Below are positions 1 through 12,223 of a DNA stretch of 64,000 bases, one piece after another (position 1 is the stretch's first letter; the number at the start of each line of letters is the position of its first letter). The DNA comes from Desmodesmus armatus (lineage: Eukaryota > Chlorophyta > Chlorophyceae > Sphaeropleales > Scenedesmaceae): positions 62,001 through 126,000 of the forward strand of contig VIIQ02000179.1 of assembly GCA_007449985.2 (NCBI GenBank), in the 5' to 3' direction. The position numbers were made by a program, and so were the translations under genes. The notes beneath the pieces were generated by a model. The model ran no database searches and was not told the DNA's origin. It saw only the letters and a list, made by a program, of their open reading frames with translations.

Positions 1-709
1 AAGGAGGCAATAGGGTCGATGCTCTGCCTGATGATGAGCCTTGGGTCGAACGTCTTGACAGAAGAAAGCACAACCAAGGTTATCAAAATCGTCTTCATGT
101 AAAAAAGTTTTGGTATCCCTTGACAGACCCCCTCACAACTTGCCTGGGCCCTGAAGTTGTAAACCCAGCCTGCTTCATATCCCTGCGTCCCCACAATTGC
201 CACCCACTGTTTCCAGCTGGCAATCTTGGCGAAAAATATCGCCTCTTGCAGCTTGGTGCAGCAGACAGAGTGTTTGCCCACAGCAGCAGATCCTGTCACG
301 GGCATTTTCACTCCAGCAGAGAACACAGTGACAGGCTATCAAATGACCATGAGCTTTCATCTGGCTTCATTGGCAGTTGTCTCGGCGGACCTTACCACGG
401 TGCCAGGCTTCGCGGTAATTTTGTTTGGCACTACAGACGGCTTCCCCGTCCTGTTTGGGCCCCAGCAACTGACGTAGGCCTCCTTGAATCAAGAGTAGTT
501 CTGAACAATACCAACCACGTCGAGTGGTGGCCTGGTGTGGGCTTGCAGACGCAGTGAAATAATGATGGTGTCACAGATGGCCCCGTTTTGCACCAGCATT
601 GGCACTCCCACGGCGCAACAGCAGCCCAAACTCATACGTACGAGTTATGAGTGGTGTCCTCATGCATATACGTCTCGTGGTTGCGCCCACTGCCCCTAAC
701 TTGCTGCTG
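1..709. other. Left edge, no confident gene
   Basis: The first 102 bases are open in frame 1 on the plus strand and end at a TAA. They could be the tail of an exon that begins outside the window, but no family is recognised. An 84-codon plus-strand open frame at 226-477 has a balanced composition and also matches nothing I know. A short frame starts with two ATGs near 562. These could be 5' exons of the coiled-coil gene that follows or remnants of another gene. I see no convincing donor sites to join them. Confidence 0.3.
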
Positions 710-715
710 TCTGTG

Positions 716-1347
716 CTAGGGTGGCGGCTTTCTAATGTGTTAGGTTAAACGTTAGCTAATTAGCTACGGTAGATAACAGTAGATGTACGGTCCTCTTGGA
801 AGGCATATACCGTTAGGTCAAACCAGTTTTTACACAAAACGCCACAGCAGCGCCATTAGAGCGGCACTTAGGCCCGTATAGTCAACATGATCTATATTGC
901 GCATAGCTCAGAGCACTCTCGAGCCCTCTGACGTCAACATGGCACTCCAGCAGCAGGCGATCACTGGGTCGATCAGCAAGCTGCTTCATGTCCTGAGCGG
1001 CCTGTTGACGTTGCCCAAGAGTGTTGAGAACTTATGTGCGTGTCCTGTGGCCGTGGTGTGTGCATATTGTCTGCCTGTGGCCTGTGCTGTGGCCTGTACT
1101 GTGATGGATGAGTGGATCAACACATGTTCTGCATGCAGAGAGCACTCGGCGCTCAGTAGTTTGGCTTAAAACATAACTTTGTCATCCATCTTATTTATTT
1201 CTGGCTTTCTTGCGGCGTGCACACTGCTTATGCCGGGACCCTTGGTACCATGTAACGAAGTTTCTAACGAACGTTAGAATAAACGTTAGAACTAACGTGA
1301 GTCTAACGTTAGCTGCAGATGACCCCCACGTTATGACGCCACCCTAG
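716..1347. mobile_element. Short inverted-repeat transposon (MITE-like), 6-bp target duplication
   Basis: The ends are perfect 11-bp inverted repeats: CTAGGGTGGCG at 716-726 and CGCCACCCTAG at 1337-1347. TCTGTG flanks the element directly on both sides (710-715 and 1348-1353), as expected for a 6-bp target-site duplication. The 632-bp interior is rich in AACGTTAG-type short repeats in both orientations. A 90-codon open frame (897-1169) is not a recognisable transposase, so the element is probably non-autonomous. It lies directly upstream of the first clear exon of the coiled-coil gene, probably within an intron or the 5' region. The superfamily is not assigned. Confidence 0.6.
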
Positions 1348-1382
1348 TCTGTGCTGCATTGCAATGGTGTGCATCGCTGCAG

Positions 1383-4300
1383 GATGATGGGGCCAGGGCA
1401 CTGCTGCTGCAGCTTCAGATGATGGAGGGGAGAGTGATATATCACAAGGAGCAGGCTCAAAAGTACAAGGGCTTGTACGAGACGGTGAGTAAGAGGCTTC
1501 AGCGCATCTGCTGTGTCTGTGCCTGTGACCATGCCACCCAGCCTGGGCCCCACTGGGATGGCTGACCTTCTGGATGGCTGGTGCTGCTGCTGCCGCTGCG
1601 CCAGCACCAGCAGCAGCAGCAGCATAGATCAAGCAAAAGTGCGGCTGCATGGAAGTTACACATGAGATCCTGACCACCGCTGATGGAACTCACTGAGTCA
1701 AGCACAAGGCCTGTGGTGGCGGCTGGCCTTCGCATACTTTGCATACTGACTTGCTAAGACAGCAAAGCAGCACTGCTGCCATTTTGTCCGGGAAACACAA
1801 AGCATTATGTCCGTCCACTTGCGCGCTTATACCGCCCCTGCTGGCTGCGGCTCCTGCACTCACTGCTGCCCTGCAGGTCAAGGAGATGCTGTCGGAGGAC
1901 ACTGTGCTGGAGCGCAAGAATGATGCCCTCAAATATGACAACCAGGTGCTGCAGGACGAGAACAACAAGCTGGAGCTCGTCAATCAAGAGCTCAAGCAGG
2001 ACAAGGATACACTGCAGCATGAGAACGATGAGCTGAAGGGCAAGGTGTTCAAGCTTGAGCAGGTGAGAAGGGGAGGGTGTGTGTGTGTGTGGGGGGGGGG
2101 GGCTGAAGAGCTTCTCGATCACAGTGGCCGGGCTGTTGGTGACAACAGACATCTTGCAGCAATCCTGCATTGCTGTGCTGACGCTCCAGCTGAAGAGTGT
2201 AAGAGAGCTTGTCTGCATGAGGACGCTCAGTGCTTTGCATGTGTCTTCAGAAGCGCAGTTTATTTATTTATTTCATGCAGAAACACAGTGCAGGCAGGTG
2301 TACTGCAGCAAGTCAGCACAGCTGCTAGCAATGCCATCTGAAAGCTGCACCGCCTCCAAAGTGGCATACCAACGTTTGCTTCGGCTGCGCTTTTCGTGCT
2401 GCCCCTTGTGCTGTTTGTTGCCCTGCAGGAGTTGTTTGAGCACTCTGAGCTGAAGCGACAGCACGACAGCCTCAGGGAAGGTGACGGCGATGTGAAGCGC
2501 AAGATTGGCGAGTATGAGCAGGTGAGCATGATGTGATAGCTGTTCTGGTCACCAGAACAGTTGTGTGGCAGCAGTGGTGGTTGTGTGGTGGCACGGTTGT
2601 TAGGGACCAGCCTGCCGGAGGACTGGCCAACACAGCAGCCCAGCACTGCGGCAAATATGCTGCCAGCACAGTAGACATGCACATCGGCGCGCGCGCACAG
2701 CGCAAAGCCTGCACACTTTGCCCATGCTGCCCTGTCTGCTGTCCTGCAGGCGCTGCAGGAGAACCAAGTGTGCCTGGAGAAGGAGCAGGCAGCAAGGCGC
2801 GAGGCAGAGGGCAAGCTGAGGCTGGAGCAGGCGAGGGTGCAGGAGCTGGAGAACAAGGTGCAGGAGCTGGAGGCATCACATGGCAAGATGGCTGCAAGTG
2901 CTGCCCCAGTGTGCACCATCACCGTTCAGGTATCCTGCAAGTCTGAGGTAAGATTAGCTGCCTATGTAGGTCTTGTGCCAGAGATAAATGTGGGTCGAGG
3001 CTGGGGATGCATAGTGCAGGGAGCAGCAGTCGCATGTCTGTCTTGTCAGCATGCTGGTGTGCTGGCCAGCACCCAACACCCACTTGCGCATGATCTCCCG
3101 TTTTGCTAGTACGTGATCACAAACAGGTATCTGTCTGCACTGCTGCTGTGTCACTGCTACACCATTTGATCTTCGCCCCAGCGCGCCCAATTCTTCCTGC
3201 CTGTCGCTGCGTTTGCTGTGCTGCTGCCTTATGTGCTGCACAGGTGTGTGGCAGGAACGAGAACCGGCAGGAGGATCTGGGCGCCAAGATGCGCAAGACA
3301 CAGGTGGAGGATCTGGATGTGAGCATCAAGAAGGGCAAGAAGACAACAGCCCCAACCAGGACGGAGCTGGAGGTGGAGCTGGCCAAACTGGAGTCTGACT
3401 ACATGTTCTGGAAGAGCGGGGGGAAGGTGGACACAGCAGTTGCCCCAGTGTGCAACATCACCACTCAGGACTGCTACCAGGCCGAGGTGAGCACAGGCTT
3501 GTTTGTCTGCTGCAATTGCGTGTCCACAATCCTGGTGCCCGCATTCTTGCCCTGCTTGCTGGACACTTTGAGTGTGGGGTTCAGCACGAAGTGGTTTTGG
3601 CTGTCACCATGCTTGTGCGCTGGCCAGCACACAGCACCCACAGTTGAGTAAGGCTTACAGACGTGGCTGCCAGACCAGTTGCCAAGTTGATCCTTCGTCG
3701 GCCCTCCGCCACCCAAGCAGCTGCCAGTGCACATGTGTACAGTACGTTTGACAAGCAGGTTACAGCCCTCCAAGCCCTGACCCTGCTGCCTATCTGCTGG
3801 CCCCTCTCGCCTCCTGCCTCATGCCCCTGCATGTCTAATTCTGTGCAGGGTGGAGACACTGCAGACCTGACCAAGCGGCTGCAGCGCGTGAAGAAGGACA
3901 ACATGAGGATGAAAGTGCAGCTGCTGGATCTGAAGGACAAGATCGCTGGCCTCACACAGGAGAACAACAGCCTCAAGGAGGAGAACGCGGTGTGGCAGCA
4001 GGACATGGGCATCCTCCTGCAGGTGGGTGGGGGTTTACTTGTCTTCACAGTTGCCCGTGCCAGCGGGTGACTTGTGGCATACGAGGGCACATTACGGGCC
4101 CAGTGAGACTGCTGGGTCAGTGGTGGCTGTTCCTGCAGTTGCTGTGGCAAGTTTTGTACTGATGCTACTGCTTGCAGGACGAACCCAGCGCCATAGCGGT
4201 TGTGCCGTTCTGATAGCAGATGATGAAGCAGTTTTGGTGTGCAGAGTAGTACTCTCAGATCCTGCTGTTGATGCGCCGCCTTGTGCTTGCAGGCCATATA

Positions 4301-5916
4301 TGATTACGAGAGGAACAACCAGTGCCTTCAGCAGGAGAACACCAGCCTGAAGCTAGACATTGCAGAACACAAAGAGGTGAGCAGGATGTTCACGACCGAG
4401 CCTTAGGCTTTGCCATCTGTTTGCTGGCATGTTTCACTAGCCTCAACACACTGTGTGGCAGTGCATCCCTGTGTCAGTGATTGTCAGTCGTCGACTGTGG
4501 CAGCTGTTCCTGCAACTGCCTCGATTTGAGGGCCTGTTGTCAACACTGAAAAGCAAGCGGTACTGCAACAAGGCCCAACATGTGCTTCCATCAAGGCAAG
4601 GTTGAACTCACAGCTCTCTGCCTGATGTGTTTGTTCCTTCTGCACTGCTTGCTACTGCGCAACCTGCAGCTTCTGGGTGAGGCCCAGGTCTTCCTGGATG
4701 ATGCAGCAGCGCAGGTGCTGGCGCTGCAGGTGCAAGTGGCTGCCACCCAGGCCCAGGCGTCCTTCTTCACCAAGGGCTGGGGCCAGGGGCAGGAGGAGGC
4801 CTCACTGACAGAGGCATGGGTCGGCTCAGTGTGCAGCAGCAACGGCGGCAACTTGGCGGACTGCCAGGTGAGCATATCTGCACTGTGTGGCAAGCGTTTG
4901 GTGTCTGTCACTCTGCCAAGCCATGGCCTCACTACCCCAAAGGAAAAGCATGACTATGGCGCTGCAGGGACTGCATGGCTTTGAATCCTTGTACATGCAT
5001 GGTTGCTGACCAGCTACTACCGCGCAGGGCAATGCCAACCATTCTTGCTCCTTTGACCTATGATGCTAAGACATACATAGCTATTGGCGCATGTCCCTGT
5101 TTCAAAGATACTCAGCAATCTACCCTCACTGTCGGCTGCCCACCCCCTGCCATCTTGCTTGCAGGAGTCCCTGTCAGAGTCCTCCAGCACCTGGAGCCTG
5201 AGCTCCTCTCCAGCCCAGCCCAGCACCCCAGATGCATCTCGCAGGAGCTCCCTGGCTGGATGCAAGGCGCACGCAAGCCCAAACCTAGTGGTGAAGGCTG
5301 CTGGAAGTTCGGGAAGTGTGCGCTCCCGCATCCCATCTGCTCCTGGCAGTGTGCTGGAGGCTGGGGCTGGGGCCAGGGCCACAGAAGCTGGCTGCATCGA
5401 CGGCAAGGCAGGCTTTGAGCTCAAGGTGAGCGTTGGGGGCGTAGTACATGGTAGGAGGACTTGGCAGGGTGTTGTTGTGCACATGGTGGAGTGTAACCTG
5501 CAACATGACATGGTGTTTCCCTTGCAGCTCTGTTTGGGTGATGGAAAGTGGTGTTTCTTGGCATCAGGCTGCGAAGTGGTGTTGGCTTTTTCTAGTAGCT
5601 CTTGTACAGCTGCTAACACCGTGTGAGGAATGTTTTTCAATTGTAACACTCAAGCTTGCAACACCCCTCTGCATTTCTCCCCCGCCTGCAGGCCACGGTG
5701 ATCGCCAAGCAGCGGGCAACACACACGGCAGGCAAGGCAAACCTGGCAAGCGCAGCCAAGGTGGTCAGCACGCCCGGCTCGGTTTCAGGTGCTGCAGCAA
5801 CATGCAAGGGCATTGGGCGCCAGAGTGCTGTTGGGGGCAAGCCCTGCAATGGCAGCAGCAGCGGCAGCCGGGCTCAGGGCGTCAAGGCACGTCCCACTGG
5901 CAGCTGGCGGCGCTGA
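1383..5916 (+). CDS. Ten-exon coiled-coil protein, 5' end unresolved
   Basis: Exons read as 1383-1484, 1877-2062, 2429-2521, 2750-2947, 3244-3486, 3849-4022, 4293-4376, 4670-4867, 5165-5425 and 5692-5916, ending in TGA. Every junction is phase 0 with a GTGAG/GTAAG/GTGGG donor and a CAG acceptor. This gives 587 residues from the first exon seen. Residues 1-193 and 275-360 are charged heptad-rich coiled coil (runs such as QDENNKLELVNQELKQDK). The ends of exons 4 and 5 repeat one motif (APVCTITVQ then APVCNITTQ). The last 160 residues are Ser/Ala/Gly-rich and basic. The first in-frame Met in the first exon is at 1419; earlier exons may exist beyond the transposon at 716-1347. A cytoskeletal or scaffold role is only a guess from the coiled coil; no named family is recognised. 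Confidence 0.75.
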
Positions 5917-7377
5917 AGTGTTACAGCAAAGAAATGTGGGGCTGCAGGCCAGCTGACTGGGTTGCCAAGAGTACTGCCAGTGGGTTTGCCGGGCCATCTA
6001 CGGCAGCCCAGTTTGGCGCATGTCTCTATTGGTACCAAGGTACATGGATCCATGCAGTGCTGGCCGACCTGCGCTGAAGCTCACCAGAGTCAGCGCTTCT
6101 GCAGCTTTTGAGTGTGTTTATCTTAGTTACTCTGGTGTGGGTATTGCGTATGCAGCCTGGCCCAGCTTGTGCTGATTTGGTGCCTGAACTGCATGGGGGC
6201 CCCTTGCCCGGCAAGATCTGAGATCTAGCAGATCTTGTAGATCCACTCAATCCATGGACCTGGCCAGGGATATGTGTAAGCTGCATGCGTTGGCAGTGAG
6301 CAGAATGCGCTGGGTATCTCTGGTGCGTACGAGCTTATGCAGCGCAGTTTTCTTGTGAGTGGTGCGTTTTCATGTCCCAGTGATGTTGTGGCTACTAGCT
6401 AGGCTGTTTCAGGCCCTTGCCTGGAGATCATTAATTTATAAATTACACCAGCTATGGTAGTGGGCAGTTGGGTCAACAGGGGCAGTCAAAGTGTAGCTTT
6501 CTGGCAGCAGACACCGTACAATGTCATGCTGCTTTTCACTCGGGTACAGCACACTTTGACTTGTGGGAAGTGACGAGTAGAGGTCGGTGATGTTCTGCAG
6601 CATCAATATCAGACTGTTCAATATTTTGTTTTGCAATGTACCATGCCATGTTGGGTTTTCCACACTGACTGCTGACCAGCAGCAAAGTGGCGGCTGCTTA
6701 TGGCTGTGCAGGATGTCGCAATGTGCCTGGTCCTGCACCTGCAGGGACCAGGCATCTGACGGTTATAATGTTTTTGGGACTTGTGGCAAGATTGCGCTCA
6801 CAGCAGCAGGTAGTGTGTATCATATTGGGAAAGCTCAGCACACTTGAGATGGCAGCAGGTTGGACAGGCAGTCTGTTTTAGTGACGTGTGCAGCAGCCTG
6901 GCATCAGCAACTACCTGAGTGGTGCCTTGTGGATGTGATCTGCGCAATGCACATCTTGAATTACAGCAGATTAAAAATATAAATGACTGCACAGCTGCTT
7001 TTGATCGTTGGTTGTGCGGTGAGTGGTTCCATCGAATGACACTGGGTTGCTGTTTTCAACTGGTGGTGCAGCTGCACTGCCAGCATAGGTGCAGGGCAGC
7101 GAGTGTGTTCGTGTGGCTGGTAGCAGCCGACAATGTTGCTGTCATACCTGCCGTATTGGCAAGTGCTGCAACTGCACGGTGCAGGGCAGCAGGGTGGTGC
7201 CGCTGGCACCTGCCAACATTTACTGACTCATGAATAGGCCGTGCAGGCCTGCATAGTGTCCCTCTCAACTAGACTGTCCCAGCTGCAAACGACTGGGTAG
7301 AGTGCTGCAAGTGCACTCAGTAGCTTCTGACATGTTTACACTCTTGTATATTTGTATCAGCGCTGCGGTGGTGGTGG

Positions 7378-7447
<70 letters not shown>

Positions 7448-8300
7448 TGCATGTGATGGTGATATGCTCGTCTGTAAGCATTGTGGGTACAGTGACTGCA
7501 GCGCACAGCCTGTAGAAGCTTCGATTGCAGGATGCAGTGTGTAGGTTTGGCAGCTTGGATTTTTGTGTGGGCATATGAGTAGTTCGTTGCACCAGCTGAT
7601 ATTGTGCAGCTTGTAGATGGTTGAGTGGTCAGCACTGAGTGTATGCCTGGTGCACACCACGTGTACCAACCCTGTGAATGTGTGGCAGGCAGTGATGGTG
7701 GCAACCCGCTGATAGCCTTGGCGCAACCTGCTACCCTGCCTGGCCCCGGCAGCATGCGATGCTGAAGCACCCGGCTGTGTTCTTTGCTACTGGCCTGACA
7801 TGTACGCATTAGGTGTGGTTGTTGGCAGCACAGACTGCCAGTTGACTTGGCGACTGCTCAGGCTGGACAGGCCTCCTGACGCTGTGGACCTGCACTGGCT
7901 GGGTTCCCACTCTGCCGCAGATAGCCACTGGCTGTGGCATGCCTGTTTATCTGCATAGTCGCTCTAGTTTTCAAAAGTTGGTGGTGTGCGTGTGGCACAA
8001 GACAGCAGCGTGTTGGGCTGGGTGGCCGTCGGGTGCAGTATGGCCATGTCGTTGTGCATGTTGGCCAGCCAAGTCTGCACTAACATACCTTTGATTGATT
8101 CAGTAATGCCAGACAGCTGCTTCAGGCCTGTACGGCTGGCTGGCAGGACCTGTTGAAGCTGTTAGTTGCAGACCCGCTGTAGAGGGGGTGATGTGATGGA
8201 TTATTTGATTGATTGTGTGGGAGCCGGCTGCTGCGCTTTGTTGTTGTAACTACACTATTATAATAGAACGTCTAACGCCCCGGTGGCGTCAGTGCGGCAT
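5917..8300 (+). other. Long T/G-rich stretch, probable 3' UTR of the coiled-coil gene
   Basis: After the stop codon the plus strand is strongly T/G-rich, as are the introns of the same gene, and holds no convincing exon. A TGTAA, the usual green-algal polyadenylation signal, occurs at 6275-6279. Others occur further on, one near 8245 just before an A/T-rich stretch. The transcript end could therefore be at either place. A (CTG)n tract lies inside. Open frames here are repeat-driven and I do not annotate them. Confidence 0.4.
7361..7444 (+). repeat. (GTG)n/(CTG)22 trinucleotide tract
   Basis: A short GTG run leads into about 22 uninterrupted CTG units (7379-7444). It could encode poly-Leu on the plus strand or poly-Gln/Ala/Ser on the minus strand. 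No splice or homology evidence ties it to a protein, and it sits in the probable 3' UTR. Confidence 0.85.
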
Positions 8301-9340
8301 CGACCTCTGCTGGGGGAGGGGGTTTGCCAGATGAGAAATTGGTGTGTGCTCTGTGCAAAATTGTCTGCGCCTACCAAAACCTGCAGCACATGCCCCAAAA
8401 CCATGTTCTTGAGTCGCAGCAATTTTGCACAGACAGACCGCTCAGTGCAGCAGTGACTCTGTCACTGCTTCATGCTGCATGGGGACTGGTGGTCTGCTGA
8501 CCAGCTGGCGGACGTTGGTCATGCTGTGCATTTCCTTATGACTTTGCATGTTGTTTCTTAATTGTCAGGTCTCCAGCTGGTGGGTCCCCTGACTTCCCCT
8601 CCCCTTGCCTGTCCGATCGCAATCGCGGCAGAACATGGAAGTACCGTGCTGCCTGGTCGTCTTAGGACCATGGTGGACCAACAAACAGCATTACCCTTTT
8701 GGAAAAGCTGTGAGCCGCTGGCAACCCGGGATGAGTCCCAACCCGGGATGAGTGACAACCGAGTGACAATCAACGGAGGGAGCAATAATCCCTGCAAGCA
8801 ACTTACACGTGATGAATAATCAAAAATACGGCAACCATTCTGTTGCTGCTGCACCTCTCGCACCACAGTATTGCACCCCTACATGCTGCCATTCACTGCG
8901 ATGAAGGTAACAGAAGTCGACGTCATGAATATCAGTAAGACATAACTAAAGCGGACATGCAGGGCCTATCTCGCAAGGAAACACGTGGGTGTATTGCCTC
9001 CTTGCGAATTGCAACCAGCCACGATGAAGCCAAACGGACACCTTCAGCATTGACAGCAAGACAATTCCAAACTTTTGGTCGCAGGGATGCTCGGTTGGTG
9101 GCCCCATGTGTGAGCTGCAATGTCGACTGCGCGATCAACGCACTGCTGCTGTTCAAACGGATTGGATTCTTCGCTTTTATAATGTAAACAAACGCCTTGC
9201 ACGCAGCCGGTCTGCCAACGGCCTGTTTGTCCTCCCTATTATGACCAACCCCCCCTCCCCCGGGGGAGGGGGGGGGGGGGGATGTCCAGACCGCCTCATT
9301 AGCATCTTCCTCTAAAGAGGTCGATGCAATAGTGAGATTC
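8300..9340. other. Intergenic, no gene recognised
   Basis: I see no gene here. A 13-bp unit (ACCCGGGATGAGT) is tandemly repeated twice near 8725-8755. An 85-codon plus-strand frame at 8562-8819 and a longer minus-strand frame across 8932-9444 show no recognisable motif. The latter runs through a C/G palindrome and a dispersed repeat, so it is probably fortuitous. Confidence 0.4.
9249..9281. repeat. C/G palindrome with poly-G extension
   Basis: Positions 9249-9261 (seven C, T, five C) are the exact reverse complement of 9262-9274 (five G, A, seven G), with no spacer. A further G run extends to 9281. The 13-bp arms could form a hairpin, and the G run could form a quadruplex. It is also the sort of place where assemblies go wrong. 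Confidence 0.8.
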
Positions 9341-9346
9341 AAAACC

Positions 9347-9416
9347 GGCCGTGGCATGAGTTGAACATGCCCACAGTGTGCACCAAGGCAACACACTGTG
9401 CTTGCCCAACACGGCC
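9347..9416. repeat. Fold-back element, copy 1
   Basis: Nested inverted repeats can fold: outer GGCCGTG (9347-9353) with CACGGCC (9410-9416), inner CACAGTGTG (9372-9380) with CACACTGTG (9392-9400). The inner stem is preserved exactly in the second copy at 44253-44322; the outer stem has one mismatch there. It marks the left edge of both repeat blocks. It is not a tRNA, since the T-arm and acceptor arrangement do not fit. Confidence 0.5.
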
Positions 9417-9647
9417 ATGTGTGGGCAGGTGTGACCCCACCCACACACCTTCCACCAGTGTACCTGATGACGGTGAGGTTGATGTGGTGACGTCAGAGCA
9501 AACATGTGTCAAGCTGGCTGCAAATCACGCTGCAAACATGAACCACACCGGTACCGCACATTCACTTGACGTACCTCATTCACAATCTTGGCGTGTGAGC
9601 TGTGTGCAACTGCCGTTTGACATTGTGGCCCCTGCTGCATGCTGCTA

Positions 9648-9958
9648 GCTGCACTCTAGTGTCCCTCAAAACACGCGAAGTGGCTGCACAACCCCATACC
9701 AACAGCCCGGGCTTGTATGGTTCCCAGGTGTGTAATGGTCTGTGCCACTGGGATCTCCCCCGAACACCGACTCATGCTTGTGAGGCACGGATGGAGGCAT
9801 TGGACTTCTCAGACCCGAAGGCCTGCGCTCATGTTCAAGTGGTGGCTGGCCTGTGCTGTGTGCTGACCACTTGATGTTGCTCTGGGGGTGGGGTTAAGGC
9901 TGGCTGGTTGCCACCCCATCACCCAGAACAACACTATGGGGACACACTGAGTACAGCC
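9648..9958 (+). mobile_element. MITE-like unit 1
   Basis: It starts with GCACTCTAGTGTCCC and ends with GGGACACACTGAGTACAGCC, a degenerate inverted repeat of its start. The interior is shared with five other units in the window (GAAGTGGCTGCACAACCCC, GTGTGTAATGGTCTGTG, TTCTCAGACCCGAAGGCCTG). Confidence 0.55.
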
Positions 9959-10029
9959 CTATGCTGAGTGCTGCCTCTCGTGCAGTGAACATGCATAGGC
10001 AGCAAATGCCCGGCTGCCTTGAAGCTGTT

Positions 10030-10364
10030 GGTTGCACTCTAGTGTCCCTGCAGAAAGCGCGAAGTGGCTGCACAAAGCCAGCCCAGCAGCCCAGGCTTAT
10101 ATAGTTCCCAGGTGTGTAATGGCAAGTGCAACGAGGATCACCCTGGCAGACACCTCCCCTGCATGCTTGTGAGGCAAGTGTGGAGGGCCGTACTTCTCAG
10201 ACCCGAAGGCCTGCGCTCATTTCTCTCAAGTGGTGACTGACCTGTGCTGTGTGCTGACCACTTGGAGGCTGCACCGGGTGTGGGGGGTAGAGTGGCTGAG
10301 GCTGGCTGTTTTACCGCCCCAGCACCCGTATACAGCACTATAGGGACACGATAGAAGTGCAGCC
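10030..10364 (+). mobile_element. MITE-like unit 2
   Basis: The left end is GGTTGCACTCTAGTGTCCCT and the right end is GGGACACGATAGAAGTGCAGCC, an imperfect inverted repeat of it. The interior matches the other units. It sits between the two halves of the 965-bp tandem repeat. Confidence 0.6.
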
Positions 10365-10600
10365 GCTGCTAGCTAGTGCTGTCTTGCTGCCACAATAAGC
10401 TGAGACCACCCTGCAAAATGTCTTAACTTGATTATGACAGTGAGGTTGATGTGGTGACGTCAGAGCAAACATATGTCAAGCTGTCAACAAACCACACCGC
10501 AAGCATGAACCACACCGCACGATCACTTGACGTACCTGATTCACAATGTTGACGGGTGAGCTGTCTGCAACTGCCATCTGACGTTGTGGCACCTGCTGCT

Positions 10601-10925
10601 GGCTGCACTCTAGTGTCCCCAAAAACGCGCGAAGTGGCTGCACAACCCCATACCAACAGCCCGAGCTCATGTGCTTCTCGGGTGTGTAATGGTCTGTGCA
10701 TCCCGGGATCTCCCCCGTAAGACCAACTCATGCTTGTAAGGCATGCATGAAGGAATTGGACTTCTCAGACCCGAAGGCCTGCGCTCATGTTCAAGTGGTG
10801 GCTGAGCTGTGCTGTGTGCTGACCACTTGGTGCTGCACCGGGTGTGGGGGGTAGTATGGCTGACCTGGCTGATTTGCCACCCCAACACCCAGCAACAAAA
10901 CTATGGGGACATTCAAGTGCAGCCC
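10601..10925 (+). mobile_element. MITE-like unit 3
   Basis: The left end is GGCTGCACTCTAGTGTCCCC and the right end is GGGGACATTCAAGTGCAGCC. This unit and its left flank repeat unit 1 and its left flank, so it probably arose by tandem duplication of that segment rather than by separate transposition. Confidence 0.55.
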
Positions 10926-11205
10926 TAACGCTGAGTGCTGCCTGTCTCGTCACTGTCCTGCATATGCAACAATGAACCGTAGGCAAATGGTGTCTCAGAC
11001 ACGGACCAACCGACTGTGTGTGCTGAGACAAGTCAAAGTAACTGCCTTTACACAAGCACACCCATGCACACCTAGCACAGAGCCTAATTACTTGACAATA
11101 CGGCTGTAAATTGTGTGCTGTAGGATGCTGTCACACTCACGCAAGCTCTCTGCACTGCTCACCTTGAACCCTGCGCGCCACATGCGCCGGCTGCTGCCTG
11201 CTGTT

Positions 11206-11539
11206 GGTTGCACTCTAGTGTGTCCCTGCAAATCGCGAAGTACCTCCACAACACCATACCAGCAGCCCGGGCTTATGCGTTTCTCGGGTGTGTAATGATT
11301 TGTGTCACTGGGATCTCCCCCCGTAAGACCAACTCATGCTGCTTAGGCATGCATGAAGGAATTGGACCTTTCAAGCCCGAAGGCTTGCGCACATGATTCA
11401 AGTGGTGGCTGAGCTGTGCTGTTGCTGACCACTTGGTTCTGCACCGGGTGTGGGGGGTAGTGTGGCTGACCTGGCTGTTTACCACCCCATCACCCAGCAA
11501 CCGTTGTTGAACACTACAGGGACACACTACAGTGCAACC
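11206..11539 (+). mobile_element. MITE-like unit 4 (best-preserved ends)
   Basis: The left end is GGTTGCACTCTAGTGTGTCC. The right end, read on the other strand, is GGTTGCACTGTAGTGTGTCC, differing at one base over 20. This defines the terminal inverted repeat of the family. The interior is colinear with the other units. No coding capacity is evident in its roughly 334 bp, so it must be non-autonomous if mobile. Confidence 0.7.
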
Positions 11540-12223
11540 ACTGCTAGCTGCTGCTGTCGTGCTCCAAAGCGCCCGGTGCCCTGCAGCATACACAAAACAT
11601 AAAACGACTCAGTTGCATGTAGCATTCTTGAGCTATAAGTCTTAACTAGTGGTGTGTTGGTGGTGAGTGGCAACATCTCCCAGCTACAGGGTAGCTGCTG
11701 CTACGGTACTGCTGTCACCTTTTGCCCTCTGTCAGCATGTAAGAACACGACAACCTGCAAGAACGGAAATTTTTAGGAGCGCTGTTGCGGCCAGAACGAA
11801 ATGCGCTATGGAGCCGTAGTGCTGCCGCAGGCCGGGAAGTACTGCTCCTTGCGGAAGGCACTGCTAATGCTTGTAACACTGCAGTCAGACCAATAAAAGT
11901 ATTGCATGCTCCAGCGGATGCGTTTGTATCCACCCTGTACCCACTGTTACTGTACTTCTCACTCCCTGGGGAGTGACTGGGGAGTGACTGCAGAAGTCGG
12001 CATGGTATTAGGATGTGATGTTTGGAGTGACATCGTCGTTGTCGGCGCCATGCTGTGCGCTCTCACGGAAGCCAGTGAGCAAACACAGTGTCTCTTCAGA
12101 CTGTGCAGTGATAAGGTGTACAAGACATCGCAGCTGTTCAGTATCTGCCTACGCGCAATGCAAGTTACCTATGCAAGTTACCCCTGGAGCCACATGCAGC
12201 AGCAGCTTAAAATCTAGCAGGTC

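Noticed and set aside
7265..7809. Minus-strand frames with poly-Gln/poly-Ala/poly-Ser
   Set aside because: All three frames are open only because of the CTG repeat, with no splice sites or conserved flanks.
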